Source of the DNA: a virus
DNA length: 64,000 bases
Strand: one strand, 5' to 3'
Virus record (IMG/VR): IMGVR_UViG_3300046522_000512
Location: 20,791 to 84,790 of that record
The position numbers and the translations under genes were made by a program. Under the pieces are notes generated by a model. That model did no database searches. It had not been told where the DNA came from and saw only the letters and a program-made list of their open reading frames with translations. Of the stretch, positions 29,750 to 38,038 are shown in pieces. The first letter of the stretch is position 1. Every line of letters begins with the position of its first letter.

Positions 29750-32208
29750 CACAGGTCGCCGCTTTCGGTGGTGCGGTAGCGCAAGCGGCACCGGCAGTTG
29801 ATCGTCAGGTGGAGGGGGGCGAGCTGATCGCCGGGGAAGCGCATGGCGAAGCCGCCGACGTCGTACGGCTTGCCGACGGGCAGGGTGGTGCCGTCTACGG
29901 CCTGGTGGGCGGCGCGTACGCGGTCGTCGCGGCGGGTGACCCAGGTGCGTTCGATGCCGGGGCTGATCGCCGCGGCGGTGGCTTCCGCGGTGCCGTTGAC
30001 GGTGGCGACGGCCGCCATCTCCGCCATCCCGGACGCGGTCTGTGCGGCCTGGTCGCCGAACGCGGTGCGTACGAGCGCGACCAGGTCGTCTATGTCGTCG
30101 GTGACGTCCTGCGCCTGAGTCAGCAGGGTTGCCGCGCTGTCCAGGAAGCCGCGGGCGATGTCCTCGGCGGCCGCCACGGCGTCGAGGACCGCGGCGGTGA
30201 TGCGCTGCGAGGCCTCCGCCGGTACCCGCGGGGCGCCGAATGCGGCCATGGTGCGATCCGCTGTGGCGGCTGCGACCCGGGCGAGGATCCGGGCGAGGGT
30301 TCCGGTGACCTCGTCGAGCCACCGGTCGGCGCCGATGACCCGGGTCACGTCGAGTGCCGTGTCCCCGCCGCGCCGGTCCTCGGGGCCTGTCGGCTTCCAG
30401 AACTTGGTGCCCTTGCGGGCCTTGGGGGAGCGCAGCCGGGCGGTGACGACGCCTTCCTGCCGGGCGAACAGTGACTCCAGTGCGAGCGCTATCGCCTCTT
30501 GCGCCCGGTCGTAGTCGTCGTCTGTGACCTCGTACGAGGGCCGGTCGACGACCTTGAAGGGGAGGGCCTTCGTCTGGATGCCGCGGGCTTCGTCGACGGC
30601 GGCCGCGGCCGGGCCGGGCTCGGCTTGTACGTCCTGCCCCATGCGGGCTTCTGCGACTGCTGCGGCGGCCTCCCCGGGGCCGGCGGGCAGGTCTTGACCC
30701 ATGCGGGCGTCGGCGACGGCCGCAGCCGCCGCACCACTGCCGTCCAGCGCGGGAGTGCCGGCGGGCTGTCCGCCGTCGGCGCGGGCCTGCGCCACCGCGT
30801 CGGCTGCCGCCCCGTTGCCGCCGGGCTGCGCCGACGGGTCGATGGGTGCGTTCGGGCCGCCGGGCGGCATGCCGGGGACGGCTTGGGAGCCGCCGCCCTG
30901 GATGCCGAGCGCCGCGGCGTCGGAGGGGAGCAGCGGGACGGGGGCCTTCTGCGGGGAGATCCACAGGGCTCGGGAGTGGGGGTTGTTGAACGGGGTGAGT
31001 CCGGCGCGGCGCCGGTACTCGTCGATGGAGATGAGTCCCTTGTCGAACTCCTCGCGGGCCTCCTGGCGGCGCTTGCGGCGGGGGAGTTCGAGGGCCTGGA
31101 CGGTGGAGGTGTTGTAGCGAATCCCCAGGTCGTCTCCGCCGAGGTCTCCGGCGAACGCGTCGGAGATGAGCGCCAGGTGGCCGAGCTCGGTGTGGACCCA
31201 GAACCCGTACTCTTCCTGCTCCGCGTTGTCGAAGGTGCGGCCCGACGCGTTGCCGGTGACGGACTCCGGGACGCCGAACGCCCCAAGGATCTCGATCTTG
31301 GAGTTCATCGCGGCGTGCTCGTAGGCCATCTCGCGCGGCCGGGCCGCCAAGTCGACGTAGTTCATGCCGCCGGGGCCCGCGCCGACCACGGACACGTGCC
31401 CGGCGAACTCCGAGCCGGGCAGGAACCGGGCCTCAAGGCGGTCCATGTCCTTGTCGGACAGGCTGCTCGTGTCGACGGCGACGATGCCGCCGGGCCTCGC
31501 GTCGTTCTTTATGAACGCCACGTTGTACAGCCGGGACAGGTGGTCGAGTTCGATGCTGATGCCCGCGGCTTCGAGCGGTGTCTGCCCGGAGAACGGGTCG
31601 GTGGGATGCGGCTCGCGGATCCAGCGGACCCGCTCCGGTTCGAGTTCGCGGACGTGCCCGAACAGGGTCGTGAACTGGAAGTGCTTGATGTACTCGCCCT
31701 TGTCGTCCGGGATGGGGATGACCCGGTCGGGCGGAAGGAGGTCGAGGCGGGTGATGGTGCCGCGGTTGGACCGGGTCACCTCAACGAACGCACCCCGCTT
31801 GGACAGCAGGATCTGGGCGGAGAGCCGCTTTCGGAACTGCGACCCGCTCTCCAGCGGGTTGGCCTTGGGCCCGTTCAGGAGCCGCAGGAGCGGATGGTCG
31901 TCGATGACCTCCTCGAACTCGCCGTCTTCGGTGAGGCCGCGCCCGATCTCCAAGGGGAGGCGGGCGGCGTGCTTGCCCATGGTGTCGATCGCCTTGTAGA
32001 CCCAGACGACGCGCTCATACCCCTCGGTGACGACGCGCCCGAGATCCCAGCCGTCGGCGCGGCCCTCGGTCCCCCACACGTTGCTCGTACCGGCGTACTG
32101 GGTGGAGGTGTAGCCGCCCGTCCACGCGATCGTTTTCGACTCGGCGGGCTGTAGGGCCTGGTTGGCAATCAGGTTTCGCAGAGCTGGTAGCCAGCGGCGT
32201 CGGGCCAT
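29749..32208 (-). CDS. Portal protein fused to MuF/SPP1 gp7-like head morphogenesis domain
   Basis: 819 residues. Residues 45-425 are an HK97-type portal (VVWVYKAIDTMGKHAARLPL; LLPPDRVIPIPDDKG; FIKNDARPGGIVAV; GAFGVPESVTGNASGRTFDNAE; GLISIDEYRRRAGLTPF). A linker at 465-545 carries four AAAAVAxARxGQD-like repeats. Residues 555-819 end in the MuF signature: WVTRRDDRVRAAHQAVDG, then FPGDQLAP and INCRCRLRY. The portal forms the dodecameric vertex ring for packaging and ejection, and MuF proteins are minor head proteins, so this single chain would place a MuF domain on each subunit. The start is one base after the stop of the membrane gene upstream. The large terminase lies 24 kb away, which is unusual. 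Confidence 0.88.
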   Translation of the reverse strand: MARRRWLPALRNLIANQALQPAESKTIAWTGGYTSTQYAGTSNVWGTEGRADGWDLGRVVTEGYERVVWVYKAIDTMGKHAARLPLEIGRGLTEDGEFEEVIDDHPLLRLLNGPKANPLESGSQFRKRLSAQILLSKRGAFVEVTRSNRGTITRLDLLPPDRVIPIPDDKGEYIKHFQFTTLFGHVRELEPERVRWIREPHPTDPFSGQTPLEAAGISIELDHLSRLYNVAFIKNDARPGGIVAVDTSSLSDKDMDRLEARFLPGSEFAGHVSVVGAGPGGMNYVDLAARPREMAYEHAAMNSKIEILGAFGVPESVTGNASGRTFDNAEQEEYGFWVHTELGHLALISDAFAGDLGGDDLGIRYNTSTVQALELPRRKRRQEAREEFDKGLISIDEYRRRAGLTPFNNPHSRALWISPQKAPVPLLPSDAAALGIQGGGSQAVPGMPPGGPNAPIDPSAQPGGNGAAADAVAQARADGGQPAGTPALDGSGAAAAAVADARMGQDLPAGPGEAAAAVAEARMGQDVQAEPGPAAAAVDEARGIQTKALPFKVVDRPSYEVTDDDYDRAQEAIALALESLFARQEGVVTARLRSPKARKGTKFWKPTGPEDRRGGDTALDVTRVIGADRWLDEVTGTLARILARVAAATADRTMAAFGAPRVPAEASQRITAAVLDAVAAAEDIARGFLDSAATLLTQAQDVTDDIDDLVALVRTAFGDQAAQTASGMAEMAAVATVNGTAEATAAAISPGIERTWVTRRDDRVRAAHQAVDGTTLPVGKPYDVGGFAMRFPGDQLAPLHLTINCRCRLRYRTTESGDL

Positions 32209-32209
32209 G

Positions 32210-32575
32210 TCACGCCCCCTCGCCGCTCATCCATACGGCGACGGCCAGAATCGCGCCGAACAGGACAGACCAGGGTGTGAACGTGTACGCCGCGGCGGAC
32301 ATCAGGGCCAGGCCGACGGTGAGGGTGACGTAGCCGCGGTAGAGGCGTACCTGGGGAGGTACGGGCGGCTCAGTCTGGCGGAGGACCGCCCCGCCAGCGG
32401 ATGCCGTCAGTGCGCCGATCAGGAACACGACCGTGGGCGGCGACGCCGAGTAGAGGGCTCCCAGCAGGCCGACCGTCCCGACGCCGGCCAGGAGGAGGCC
32501 GAACAGATCGCGGGCGAGGCGACGCCGCATAGCCCAGCGGGTGGGAGGCGGTGGAGACTGCGTTGGAGGATTCAC
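32210..32575 (-). CDS. Four-helix membrane protein, leaderless
   Basis: 121 residues from GTG (MNPPTQSPPPPTRWAMRRRLARD), then four hydrophobic segments (LFGLLLAGVGTVGLLGALY; TVVFLIGALTASAGGAVL; GYVTLTVGLALMSAAAYTF; SVLFGAILAVAVWM). The start codon lies at the expected transcript start of a class-2 element, with no Shine-Dalgarno. It is the first gene of the transcript that continues into portal, nuclease and the 28.9 kb membrane protein. Function unknown; a holin-like or envelope role is possible. Confidence 0.7.
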   Translation of the reverse strand: MNPPTQSPPPPTRWAMRRRLARDLFGLLLAGVGTVGLLGALYSASPPTVVFLIGALTASAGGAVLRQTEPPVPPQVRLYRGYVTLTVGLALMSAAAYTFTPWSVLFGAILAVAVWMSGEGA

Positions 32576-32576
32576 G

Positions 32577-32612
32577 CCGCGGACCGTAGGAAGGCCCGCG
32601 GGTTTGCGTCGC
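32577..32612 (-). promoter_or_regulatory. Class-2 phage promoter-like element before the portal operon
   Basis: Minus strand GACGCAAAC, then TACGGTCCGCG starting 17 bases after GACGC; the GTG start follows at 32575. The -10-like half is identical to that of the terminase-small-like gene. The -35-like half lies inside the small hairpin CCCGCG-ACGCAAAC-CCGCGGG. Confidence 0.65.
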
Positions 32613-32615
32613 GGG

Positions 32616-32774
32616 CTAGGCGTCCAGGTCGATCACTGCGTACGCGATACCGAGCCAGGCCAGGACGGCGACGAAGACCGTGACGGCTGCGGCGGCGCGG
32701 GCGTCACCGGTGTGGGAGAAGGTCAGTCCGCCGGAGATGAGACCGCAGGCGAGACCGGCGAGGAAGACGCGCAT
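32616..32774 (-). CDS. Small two-helix membrane protein (52 aa)
   Basis: MRVFLAGLACGLISGGLTF (helix), HTGDARA loop, AAVTVFVAVLAWLGIAYAVI (helix), ending DLDA. AGGAA precedes the ATG by about 6 bases. It lies 9 bp after the stop of the 149-residue gene on the same strand. No family is recognised; the size and two-helix topology resemble small phage holin-like proteins. Confidence 0.6.
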   Translation of the reverse strand: MRVFLAGLACGLISGGLTFSHTGDARAAAAVTVFVAVLAWLGIAYAVIDLDA

Positions 32775-32783
32775 GGGTGGTTC

Positions 32784-33233
32784 CTATCGGGCGGGGCGTG
32801 AGACGCCGGAGACGTAGGCGCTGATGCCGCGCCGCTGGATGGTGCCGCCGGGGATGAGCTTGGCGCTCGGGGGCGGCTCGGGGAGCTTGCGCTTGGCGCG
32901 CACGCTCTGGTCGCCGCCGATCAGGTGCCGGTTGTCGATGAGCGCTTCGCAGTCCTTGTCGGAGACGTCGTCGTAAGGGCGTCGGCAGCCGCGGCAGTAG
33001 ACCTCAAGGGCGTCGATGCGGGTTCCGGCCGGGGCGGTGAAGGAGCCGCGGAAGTCGGCGGCCTTCGCGATGCGGTCCTCGACCTTGATCTCTGCGGCGA
33101 CGATCCACACGTGCGCGCGGGTCTCGACTTCCGCGGGCTCGGTGGTGTCGGGCGGGGGTGATTCCAGCGGCTCGTCGAAGAGGTCCGCGAACAGACTCAG
33201 TTCCAGTTGGTCCCGCACTACCGCTGTTGTCAC
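32784..33233 (-). CDS. Conserved-looking phage protein with CxxC motif, unknown function
   Basis: 149 residues from GTG (MTTAVVRDQLELSLFADLFDE), chosen because GGAGGA lies 6 bases upstream. Residues 45-75 form a beta-rich stretch (THVWIVAAEIKVEDR-like), followed by ALEVYCRGCRRPYDDVSDKDCE, a possible single zinc or redox site, and LIDNRHLIGGDQSVRAKRKLP. The first gene after a class-1 promoter-like element, followed by the small membrane gene. Function not recognised. Confidence 0.6.
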   Translation of the reverse strand: MTTAVVRDQLELSLFADLFDEPLESPPPDTTEPAEVETRAHVWIVAAEIKVEDRIAKAADFRGSFTAPAGTRIDALEVYCRGCRRPYDDVSDKDCEALIDNRHLIGGDQSVRAKRKLPEPPPSAKLIPGGTIQRRGISAYVSGVSRPAR

Positions 33234-33283
33234 AGACGATCCTCCGGTATCGCAGTGGCCCCCCAGCGTCAACGCCTCGATGC

Positions 33284-33318
33284 CATATGGACGTAGTGAC
33301 CGGCCTGTGCGTTACACC
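33284..33318 (-). promoter_or_regulatory. Class-1 (ECF-like) promoter element
   Basis: Minus strand GGTGTAACG, then CGTCCATATGG, with exactly 17 bases between GTAAC and CGTC. The four sites of this class all show the same spacing. It precedes the 149-residue gene by about 50 bp. Confidence 0.55.
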
Positions 33319-33339
33319 TGGTCGTTTCAGGGCAGCAGA

Positions 33340-33382
33340 AAGCCCCGCTCGTCCACCGCGGGGGTGGAGCGGACGAGCGGGG
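33340..33382 (-). terminator. Terminator after the methyltransferase gene
   Basis: CCCCGCTCGTCC (33343-33354) pairs perfectly with GGACGAGCGGGG (33371-33382). On the minus strand the hairpin is followed by CTTTCTG. It lies 21 bp past the methyltransferase stop. Confidence 0.7.
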
Positions 33383-33403
33383 CCGTACGGGGGTGCGGAG
33401 CGG

Positions 33404-34081
33404 CTACGCGGGCGCGTAGGCGCGCACCAGGAGGGTGCCCAGCACTGCGGGTTCCTGCGGGGGGAGGACTTCCGCGCGCACGTCGGTGAAGCCGTGCCGT
33501 TTGAGGATGTCGGCCCACTGGTCGGCGCTGTACTGCCACCGGTACACCTGTAGTTCCTTCTCGCGGCCCTCCAGCCACTTGCCGCCCATCTGCTGCGCCC
33601 CGTACTGGCCGGTGACGGGCTCGCGGTGGGAGAAGGCGAACACGCCGCCCGGGGCAAGGCGCTTGGCGACTTGGGGGAAAAGGTGCTCGGGGTCGGTGAA
33701 CCAGACGGCGCCCCATGTCGAGTAGATGGCATCCCAGGTGCGCAGGTCGTCGTCGAGGAACGCGCACGCCTCGGCGTGGATGAACTCCAGTCCGGGGAGG
33801 CCTTCCCAGAAGGCGCGGGCGCGGGCGACCTGCACGGGGGAGAAGTCGACGCCGGTCACCTTGGCGCCGGAGCGGGTGAGGTAGGCGGCGTTCTCGCCCT
33901 CGGCCGGCCCCAGGTCGAGGACGGTCGACGGGCTGCCGAGGAGTTCGGCGCCGGGCCCGTTGTCCTTGATGCCGGTCCAGTCGAAGCGCTCGGCCGCGGG
34001 GCGGGGTTCGGCTCCTTCTCCGCGGTAGGGCTTGTACTTGTCCCAGTACTCGGCTGCGGTCTGTGGGGCTGCGCTGGACAT
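33404..34081 (-). CDS. SAM-dependent class I methyltransferase
   Basis: 225 residues. The SAM-binding motif I is VLDLGPAEGENAAYL (about 53-67), motif II is AKVTGVDFS, and the later motif region is YSTWGAVWFTDPEHLFPQVAKRLAPGGVFAFS, as in Rossmann-fold small-molecule or protein methyltransferases. The N-terminus begins TAAEYWDKYKPY, a common start in this group. Substrate cannot be told. Downstream is a clear terminator; upstream a small gap to the gene at 34232. Probably cargo rather than a virion function, although phage DNA, RNA or regulator modification is possible. Confidence 0.8.
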   Translation of the reverse strand: MSSAAPQTAAEYWDKYKPYRGEGAEPRPAAERFDWTGIKDNGPGAELLGSPSTVLDLGPAEGENAAYLTRSGAKVTGVDFSPVQVARARAFWEGLPGLEFIHAEACAFLDDDLRTWDAIYSTWGAVWFTDPEHLFPQVAKRLAPGGVFAFSHREPVTGQYGAQQMGGKWLEGREKELQVYRWQYSADQWADILKRHGFTDVRAEVLPPQEPAVLGTLLVRAYAPA

Positions 34082-34177
34082 GCGGATCCTCCGGGGGAGA
34101 GACGAACTCCAGAGGCGTCACGCTAGCGGCGGCGCTGCCGTGCCGTACGGGAAAGGAAGAAACCGTCACATACCTGA

Positions 34178-34214
34178 ACAAAGACGCCCGGGGTCGCGTG
34201 ATGCGACCCCGGGC
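34178..34214 (-). terminator. Terminator after the 34.2 kb gene
   Basis: GCCCGGGGTCGC (34185-34196) and GCGACCCCGGGC (34203-34214) form a perfect 12-bp stem with a 6-nt loop, followed on the minus strand by GTCTTTGTT. It lies 18 bp after the stop at 34232. Confidence 0.7.
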
Positions 34215-34231
34215 GCCTTACGGCCTACCGG

Positions 34232-34699
34232 TCAGTGGCAGCTCGTGCCCGGCGCGCACGGCGTGCACTTGGAGAAGTCCGCCTCCCACAGCGGCCAGTC
34301 CACGCCGAAACCGTTGTCAGCGATGACGTGGGCGGTCCGCTCGACGGAGCCGTCGTACTTGAACGCGATCTCCGGAATGTGTTCCAGGAACCGGCCGAAG
34401 TGCCGCTCGCAGAATTCCCGGTAGTTGCGGGTGTCCAGGATGAAGCCGTGGACCGCGATGTCCACGATCCGCCCGCAGCCGATCTCCAGGCGGTCGTCCC
34501 ACCGCTCCATCGCGGTCATGAGGTAGGCGACGGCCTGCCCGAACAGGCGCTCAGCCATCACCCGGTCGAACGGGTTGTCGCGCATGAGGAGGAGGATCTG
34601 GCGGTCCCACACGTCCGGGGCGACGTAGTCCCGGGGGTCGCGGGTGACCGTGTATTCCTCGCGGTCCTTCGTGATGAGCTGCGGTGTTGGTGTTGCCAT
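34232..34699 (-). CDS. Hypothetical protein of streptomycete type
   Basis: 155 residues from ATG (MATPTPQLITKDREEYTVTRD), with GGAGGG four bases upstream; an upstream in-frame extension is Arg/Pro-rich and shadow-like. Helical throughout (VWDRQILLLMRDNPFDRVMAERLFGQAVAYLMTAMERW; YREFCERHFGRFLEHIPEIAF) with a Cys-rich tail, KCTPCAPGTSCH. No family recognised. It lies in a minus-strand group with the 34.8, 35.3 and 35.9 kb genes, ahead of a divergent TPR regulator. Confidence 0.6.
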   Translation of the reverse strand: MATPTPQLITKDREEYTVTRDPRDYVAPDVWDRQILLLMRDNPFDRVMAERLFGQAVAYLMTAMERWDDRLEIGCGRIVDIAVHGFILDTRNYREFCERHFGRFLEHIPEIAFKYDGSVERTAHVIADNGFGVDWPLWEADFSKCTPCAPGTSCH

Positions 34700-34761
34700 G
34701 GTGCCCTCCGGTGTCGGATTGCGTGGCGCTACCTCCCGGCCGACGGATGACGGCCGGGCTG

Positions 34762-34834
34762 CCCGCACCACACGGGTGCGGGGGTGGAGAGGCGCCGGGC
34801 GGGGGAGACGGGGGTGCATCCCCCGGCCGGCGCC
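34762..34834 (-). terminator. Two hairpins after the 34.8 kb gene
   Basis: GGCGCCGG (34791-34798) pairs with CCGGCGCC (34827-34834), right after the stop at 34838. A second short hairpin, CCGCACC-acac-GGGTGCGG, follows at about 34763-34780. No T-runs are present, as is common for high-GC terminators. Confidence 0.45.
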
Positions 34835-34837
34835 GGT

Positions 34838-35293
34838 CTATGTGGGCCCGGCGGCCTCGGCCGTGGGCAGGTAGGTCAGGAACACGGCGCGGCGGTGGAG
34901 CTGTTCGAGCAGCAGCGCGTACGTCTCGTTGTCCGTCGTGATCGCGGCCCGGCTGATGGCGACGATGCCGTCCGCGAAGCCTTGCCCCGCGTACAGGCAG
35001 GCCTCCGTGAACCCGGACCGCTGCCCGATCTCGGGGGCCTGGCCGACGTCGGCGAACGAGGACGCCGCGAGCCGCCACCCACGGCTCCGTACGTGGTTCT
35101 CGATCAGCTCCAGATCCGCGCGCCGTTCGGCGCCCGGCTCGGCCAGCGCGTAGGGGACGACGCGGACCGTACGGCCCACAGCACGGGCCGCGGCCACGGT
35201 CTCCAACTGGAAGCGCCGTCGCACTATCTCCAGCCGCACGTCCTCCGGCCGGGGCGTGGCGGCGAGCGGCGGGTATTTGCTGGGTGTCGTCAC
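34838..35293 (-). CDS. Protein with weak resolvase-like N-domain similarity
   Basis: 151 residues from GTG (MTTPSKYPPLAATPRPED), preceded by GAGGGAAGG. The pattern RADLELIENHVRSRGWRL, then FADVG, then GFADGIVAISRAAITTDNETYALLLEQLHRRAVFLTYLP, resembles the order of strands and helices in serine recombinase catalytic domains. The catalytic serine region is absent, so it should not recombine DNA. It may be a degenerate resolvase-fold protein. It precedes two genes of a histidine-kinase-like ATPase group. Similarity is by eye only. Confidence 0.5.
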   Translation of the reverse strand: MTTPSKYPPLAATPRPEDVRLEIVRRRFQLETVAAARAVGRTVRVVPYALAEPGAERRADLELIENHVRSRGWRLAASSFADVGQAPEIGQRSGFTEACLYAGQGFADGIVAISRAAITTDNETYALLLEQLHRRAVFLTYLPTAEAAGPT

Positions 35294-35315
35294 AGTGCCT
35301 TCCCTCACGATCGGA

Positions 35316-35900
35316 TCAGGAGCTGGTGCTCAGGGACTCGCCGAGGAGTTCCTCGTGCGGGATGGGGCCCGGCTTGAACCGGTCGAGGAGATCGGCCAGG
35401 GGCCAGTGCGGCACGAGACGGTCACCGCGGCACGGGCGTAGCCAGTACGGGCCCGGCGGCTGGGTCCGCTGCAGGGGCGGCAGGGTGAGTTCGTGCGGGG
35501 CGCCCCGGCATATGCCGTAGCTGTTGTCCCAGATTGCATGCGTGCCCGGCGGCACGAGCCAGATGAGCAGATCCTGCTCCGGGTCCGCGATGACCGGGCC
35601 GCAGGCGGGGGTGTCAGAGCGTGCGCCCCGGAGGCGCTGGACTTCGTCCATGAGGTCCATGACGGCGTGGGCTTGGGGGCCGGAGGCGGTCACGACAGCG
35701 TCGAAGAACTGGCCGCCTAACGGTAACCGGAACGGGTTCCCGTGCTGGAGATCCATCAGGTTCCGTACGCGCGCGGCGAGGTCGCTCATGTCCTGTGCGA
35801 CGTCCTCGGGCGCGGCGTCCAGGGTGGGCCTGAAGTCGACGCTGCCGGGCCCGCGGCGGAGTGGCTGCGCCGCACGCTGGGGAAGGGGCGCGGGCGTCAT
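35316..35900 (-). CDS. Hypothetical protein coupled to the ATPase gene
   Basis: 194 residues from ATG (MTPAPLPQRAAQPLRRG), overlapping the ATPase stop by four bases (ATGA). It contains FRLPLGGQFFDAVVTASGPQAHAVMDLMDEVQRL, LLIWLVPPGTHAIWDNSYGICRG and a C-terminal PYWLRPCRGDRLVPHWPLADLLDRF. The paired arrangement with an HATPase-type protein is common in streptomycete regulatory clusters. No function is recognised. Translational coupling suggests it acts with the ATPase. Confidence 0.6.
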   Translation of the reverse strand: MTPAPLPQRAAQPLRRGPGSVDFRPTLDAAPEDVAQDMSDLAARVRNLMDLQHGNPFRLPLGGQFFDAVVTASGPQAHAVMDLMDEVQRLRGARSDTPACGPVIADPEQDLLIWLVPPGTHAIWDNSYGICRGAPHELTLPPLQRTQPPGPYWLRPCRGDRLVPHWPLADLLDRFKPGPIPHEELLGESLSTSS

Positions 35901-36451
35901 ACGGCATCGCCCCAGGTCGCGGGGAGAAGGGCCTGCACGGTCTTGCCGACGACCTCGCCATCGTCCTTCTGGTGGTCCCATGAGGCGGTGCCGCGGTAGT
36001 GGGCCAGCCACCACAGGCCGGGGGGCGCGGACCGGGGCTCATGGCTCTGGTTCGCGACCTGGTCGAAGTCCGGGAACTCGGGGAACGCGTCGTCGACCTC
36101 GATGAGCAGTTCGTCCGTGTCGGGGTGGGCGAGCAGCCGCAGGACAACCTTCCCGTCGGCGAAGGGCCGCCCGTGCCTCACGGCGTTGTCGACCAGGTGG
36201 GAGGCGACCCGGGCGGCGGCGTCGATGTTGCCGGGCCAGGAACAGACCGTGAGCCGCGGGCGGATGCGCAGCCGCGCGTTCGTTGCTGCTCCGCTGTCGG
36301 CGACCAGGCGGGTGCTCCATCGGAACGGGGACTGCTCTGCGGGCAGCGGAAGGAGTGCGGTCGCAGTGCCGGCCGGGCGCAGCACAGTGGCGGACGCTCC
36401 CCCGGGCGGGGGGACCGCTGGGGCTGCGGGTTCGGTTGCGCGCGGTTTCAC
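35897..36451 (-). CDS. Histidine-kinase-like ATPase (anti-sigma/RsbW-like)
   Basis: 184 residues from GTG with GGGAG upstream. After a Pro/Ala-rich N-terminus of about 40 residues, residues 45-180 show the GHKL ATPase pattern: ARVASHLVDNAVRHG (N box), VVLRLLAHPDTDELLIEVDDAFPEF (G1-like strand), then GLWWLAHYRG and GKTVQALLP. In Streptomyces such stand-alone ATPases often act as anti-sigma factors or kinases of anti-sigma antagonists. It is divergent from the TPR regulator at 36707 and coupled to the gene downstream. Confidence 0.7.
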   Translation of the reverse strand: MKPRATEPAAPAVPPPGGASATVLRPAGTATALLPLPAEQSPFRWSTRLVADSGAATNARLRIRPRLTVCSWPGNIDAAARVASHLVDNAVRHGRPFADGKVVLRLLAHPDTDELLIEVDDAFPEFPDFDQVANQSHEPRSAPPGLWWLAHYRGTASWDHQKDDGEVVGKTVQALLPATWGDAV

Positions 36452-36582
36452 GGCGGGGGGCTCCCAGGTTCATGGTTGTGCTCGGTCGGGCACTCTCTGC
36501 GAGGGCTGACACCACCGTGGCAACCGTGGGGGGACGGATCTACCCCCATATCCGCCTCGGGTTCGGGAGAGAAGTTGACGCC

Positions 36583-36614
36583 TTCCCTCGGACGTTCCTC
36601 GGACTTCCCTCGGA
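36583..36614 (+). promoter_or_regulatory. Three 11-bp direct repeats upstream of the TPR regulator
   Basis: TTCCCTCGGA at 36583, GTTCCTCGGA at 36594 and TTCCCTCGGA at 36605 lie exactly 11 bp apart, so all face the same side of the helix. This is the spacing seen in operators of SARP-type activators. They lie about 95 bp before the start at 36707, within the 255-bp region divergent from the ATPase gene. Confidence 0.5.
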
Positions 36615-36706
36615 TCGGTAAGTACCGTCTGTAGAGGGCATCTTGAGTGAGACAAGGTTCTACCGTCGGATCAGTGACGTGCAGTCGGATGTTCGAGGAG
36701 GAAGCC

Positions 36707-38029
36707 GTGTTGCTCTTCCGGAAGGCGCTGGAGTTACGCGGCATACGCACCCCTGATGACTTCCTCCCGGAGTACCGGAAGGTGGCCGAGCGGCTCGGGT
36801 CGAGGGACGCGGAACCGGCCCTGAAGACCGTCGAAGGATGGATCTACGAGGGGCGGAAGCCGCAGCGGGTGTTCCGGCCGGTCATCGTCGAGATGCTGGG
36901 TTACACCATCGAGCAACTGTGGTCCCCGGAGGACGCCGCGCCGTACTTCGCTGCGCAGGCAGACACGTCACCGACTGCACCCCATGTCGAGTTCGGCATG
37001 GACCTGATCGAGATGAGAAGGACGGGCACGATGGCAGTACGACGCGCGAAGGATTTCCTGCTCGGGGCAGACCGGGACCGGGTGGGCGACGACACGCTCG
37101 GCGTGCTCGACGACGAGGTGCGGCGCCTGGTCGCCGAGTACCCCCGGGTCCCGCTCCCGACGGTGTGGCCCGACTTGCTGGAGACCCAAGAACAGGTCTT
37201 CCGGCTCCTGGAAGGCGGCCGCGTCCGGCCCTCCCAGCTCCGCGACCTGAACGTCGCGGGCGCCATCCTGAGTTTCTTGGTCGCCAAGGGCTTCAACGAC
37301 ATGCAGAACCCCCACGAGGCCATGACGATGACCCGGGTCGCAGCAGCGTGCGCCAGGGACGCCGAACACCCCGGGCTCATCGCCCTCACCGACGGACTCA
37401 AGTCGCTCATCGCCTACTGGGCCGGGCGGCCCGCGGACGCCTACCACTACGCCGGCCAGGGTGCCGAGAGCGCCGTCAACGTGCAGGGGACAGCGGGCCT
37501 GTGGCTCCTCGGCCTCAAGTCGCGCGCCGCCGCGGTGCTCGGCGACGAGGAGACCGTGCGCGAGGCGAACCGGCAGGCCGCCGACCGGAGAGAGCGCGTC
37601 GTCCCGGACGACCTGGACGAGCTCGGCGGACTGTTCACCTACAGCCGCGCAAAGCAGCTCTATTACTCGGTGGAGGCCGAAGCGCTCCTGGGCCACGGCA
37701 GTGCGCAGCTCGCCGCGCAGGCCGAGGAAGCCGTCGACGCGTTCGCCGACCCCAACGCCCCTGACTGGGCATTCGGCGACCTCGCAGGCGCACAGTGCGA
37801 CCTCGCGCTCGTCCGCCTCTACAGCAGCGACGCGGACGGCGCAGCGACCGCCATCCGCCCCGTGCTCAACCTGCCCGCCTCCCACCGCAACAACGGGATC
37901 ATCGTCTCCGCCAGTCGCGTCCGCTCCGCACTGGATACCGGCCCCGTGCGGACAGCTGCGGTCGCGCGTGACCTGCGCGCGGAGATTGAGGCATTCCCGG
38001 GCGCCAGGCCTGCCCTGCCCCGCGGGTAG
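36707..38029 (+). CDS. TPR-type regulatory protein with N-terminal DNA-binding-like domain
   Basis: About 440 residues from GTG (MLLFRKALELRGIRTPDDFLPEYRKVAERLG), chosen because GAGGAGGA lies 5 bases upstream; an ATG six codons earlier is an alternative. Residues 1-75 look like a helix-turn-helix region (TVEGWIYEGRKPQRVFRPVIVEMLGYTIEQLW). The remainder is helical repeats (FNDMQNPHEAMTMTRVAAACA; PADAYHYAGQGAESAVNV; LYYSVEAEALLGHGSAQLAAQAEEAV), typical of streptomycete TPR regulators that respond to partner proteins or peptides. It ends just before the GNAT gene. The 11-bp repeat array upstream suggests it is itself regulated. Confidence 0.7.
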   Translation: MLLFRKALELRGIRTPDDFLPEYRKVAERLGSRDAEPALKTVEGWIYEGRKPQRVFRPVIVEMLGYTIEQLWSPEDAAPYFAAQADTSPTAPHVEFGMDLIEMRRTGTMAVRRAKDFLLGADRDRVGDDTLGVLDDEVRRLVAEYPRVPLPTVWPDLLETQEQVFRLLEGGRVRPSQLRDLNVAGAILSFLVAKGFNDMQNPHEAMTMTRVAAACARDAEHPGLIALTDGLKSLIAYWAGRPADAYHYAGQGAESAVNVQGTAGLWLLGLKSRAAAVLGDEETVREANRQAADRRERVVPDDLDELGGLFTYSRAKQLYYSVEAEALLGHGSAQLAAQAEEAVDAFADPNAPDWAFGDLAGAQCDLALVRLYSSDADGAATAIRPVLNLPASHRNNGIIVSASRVRSALDTGPVRTAAVARDLRAEIEAFPGARPALPRG

Positions 38030-38038
38030 AGTCCGGGC

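Noticed and set aside
33274-33283. GACGC-like sequence inside the leader of the 32.8 kb gene as another class-2 promoter
   Set aside because: The bases 17 positions downstream do not match the second box.
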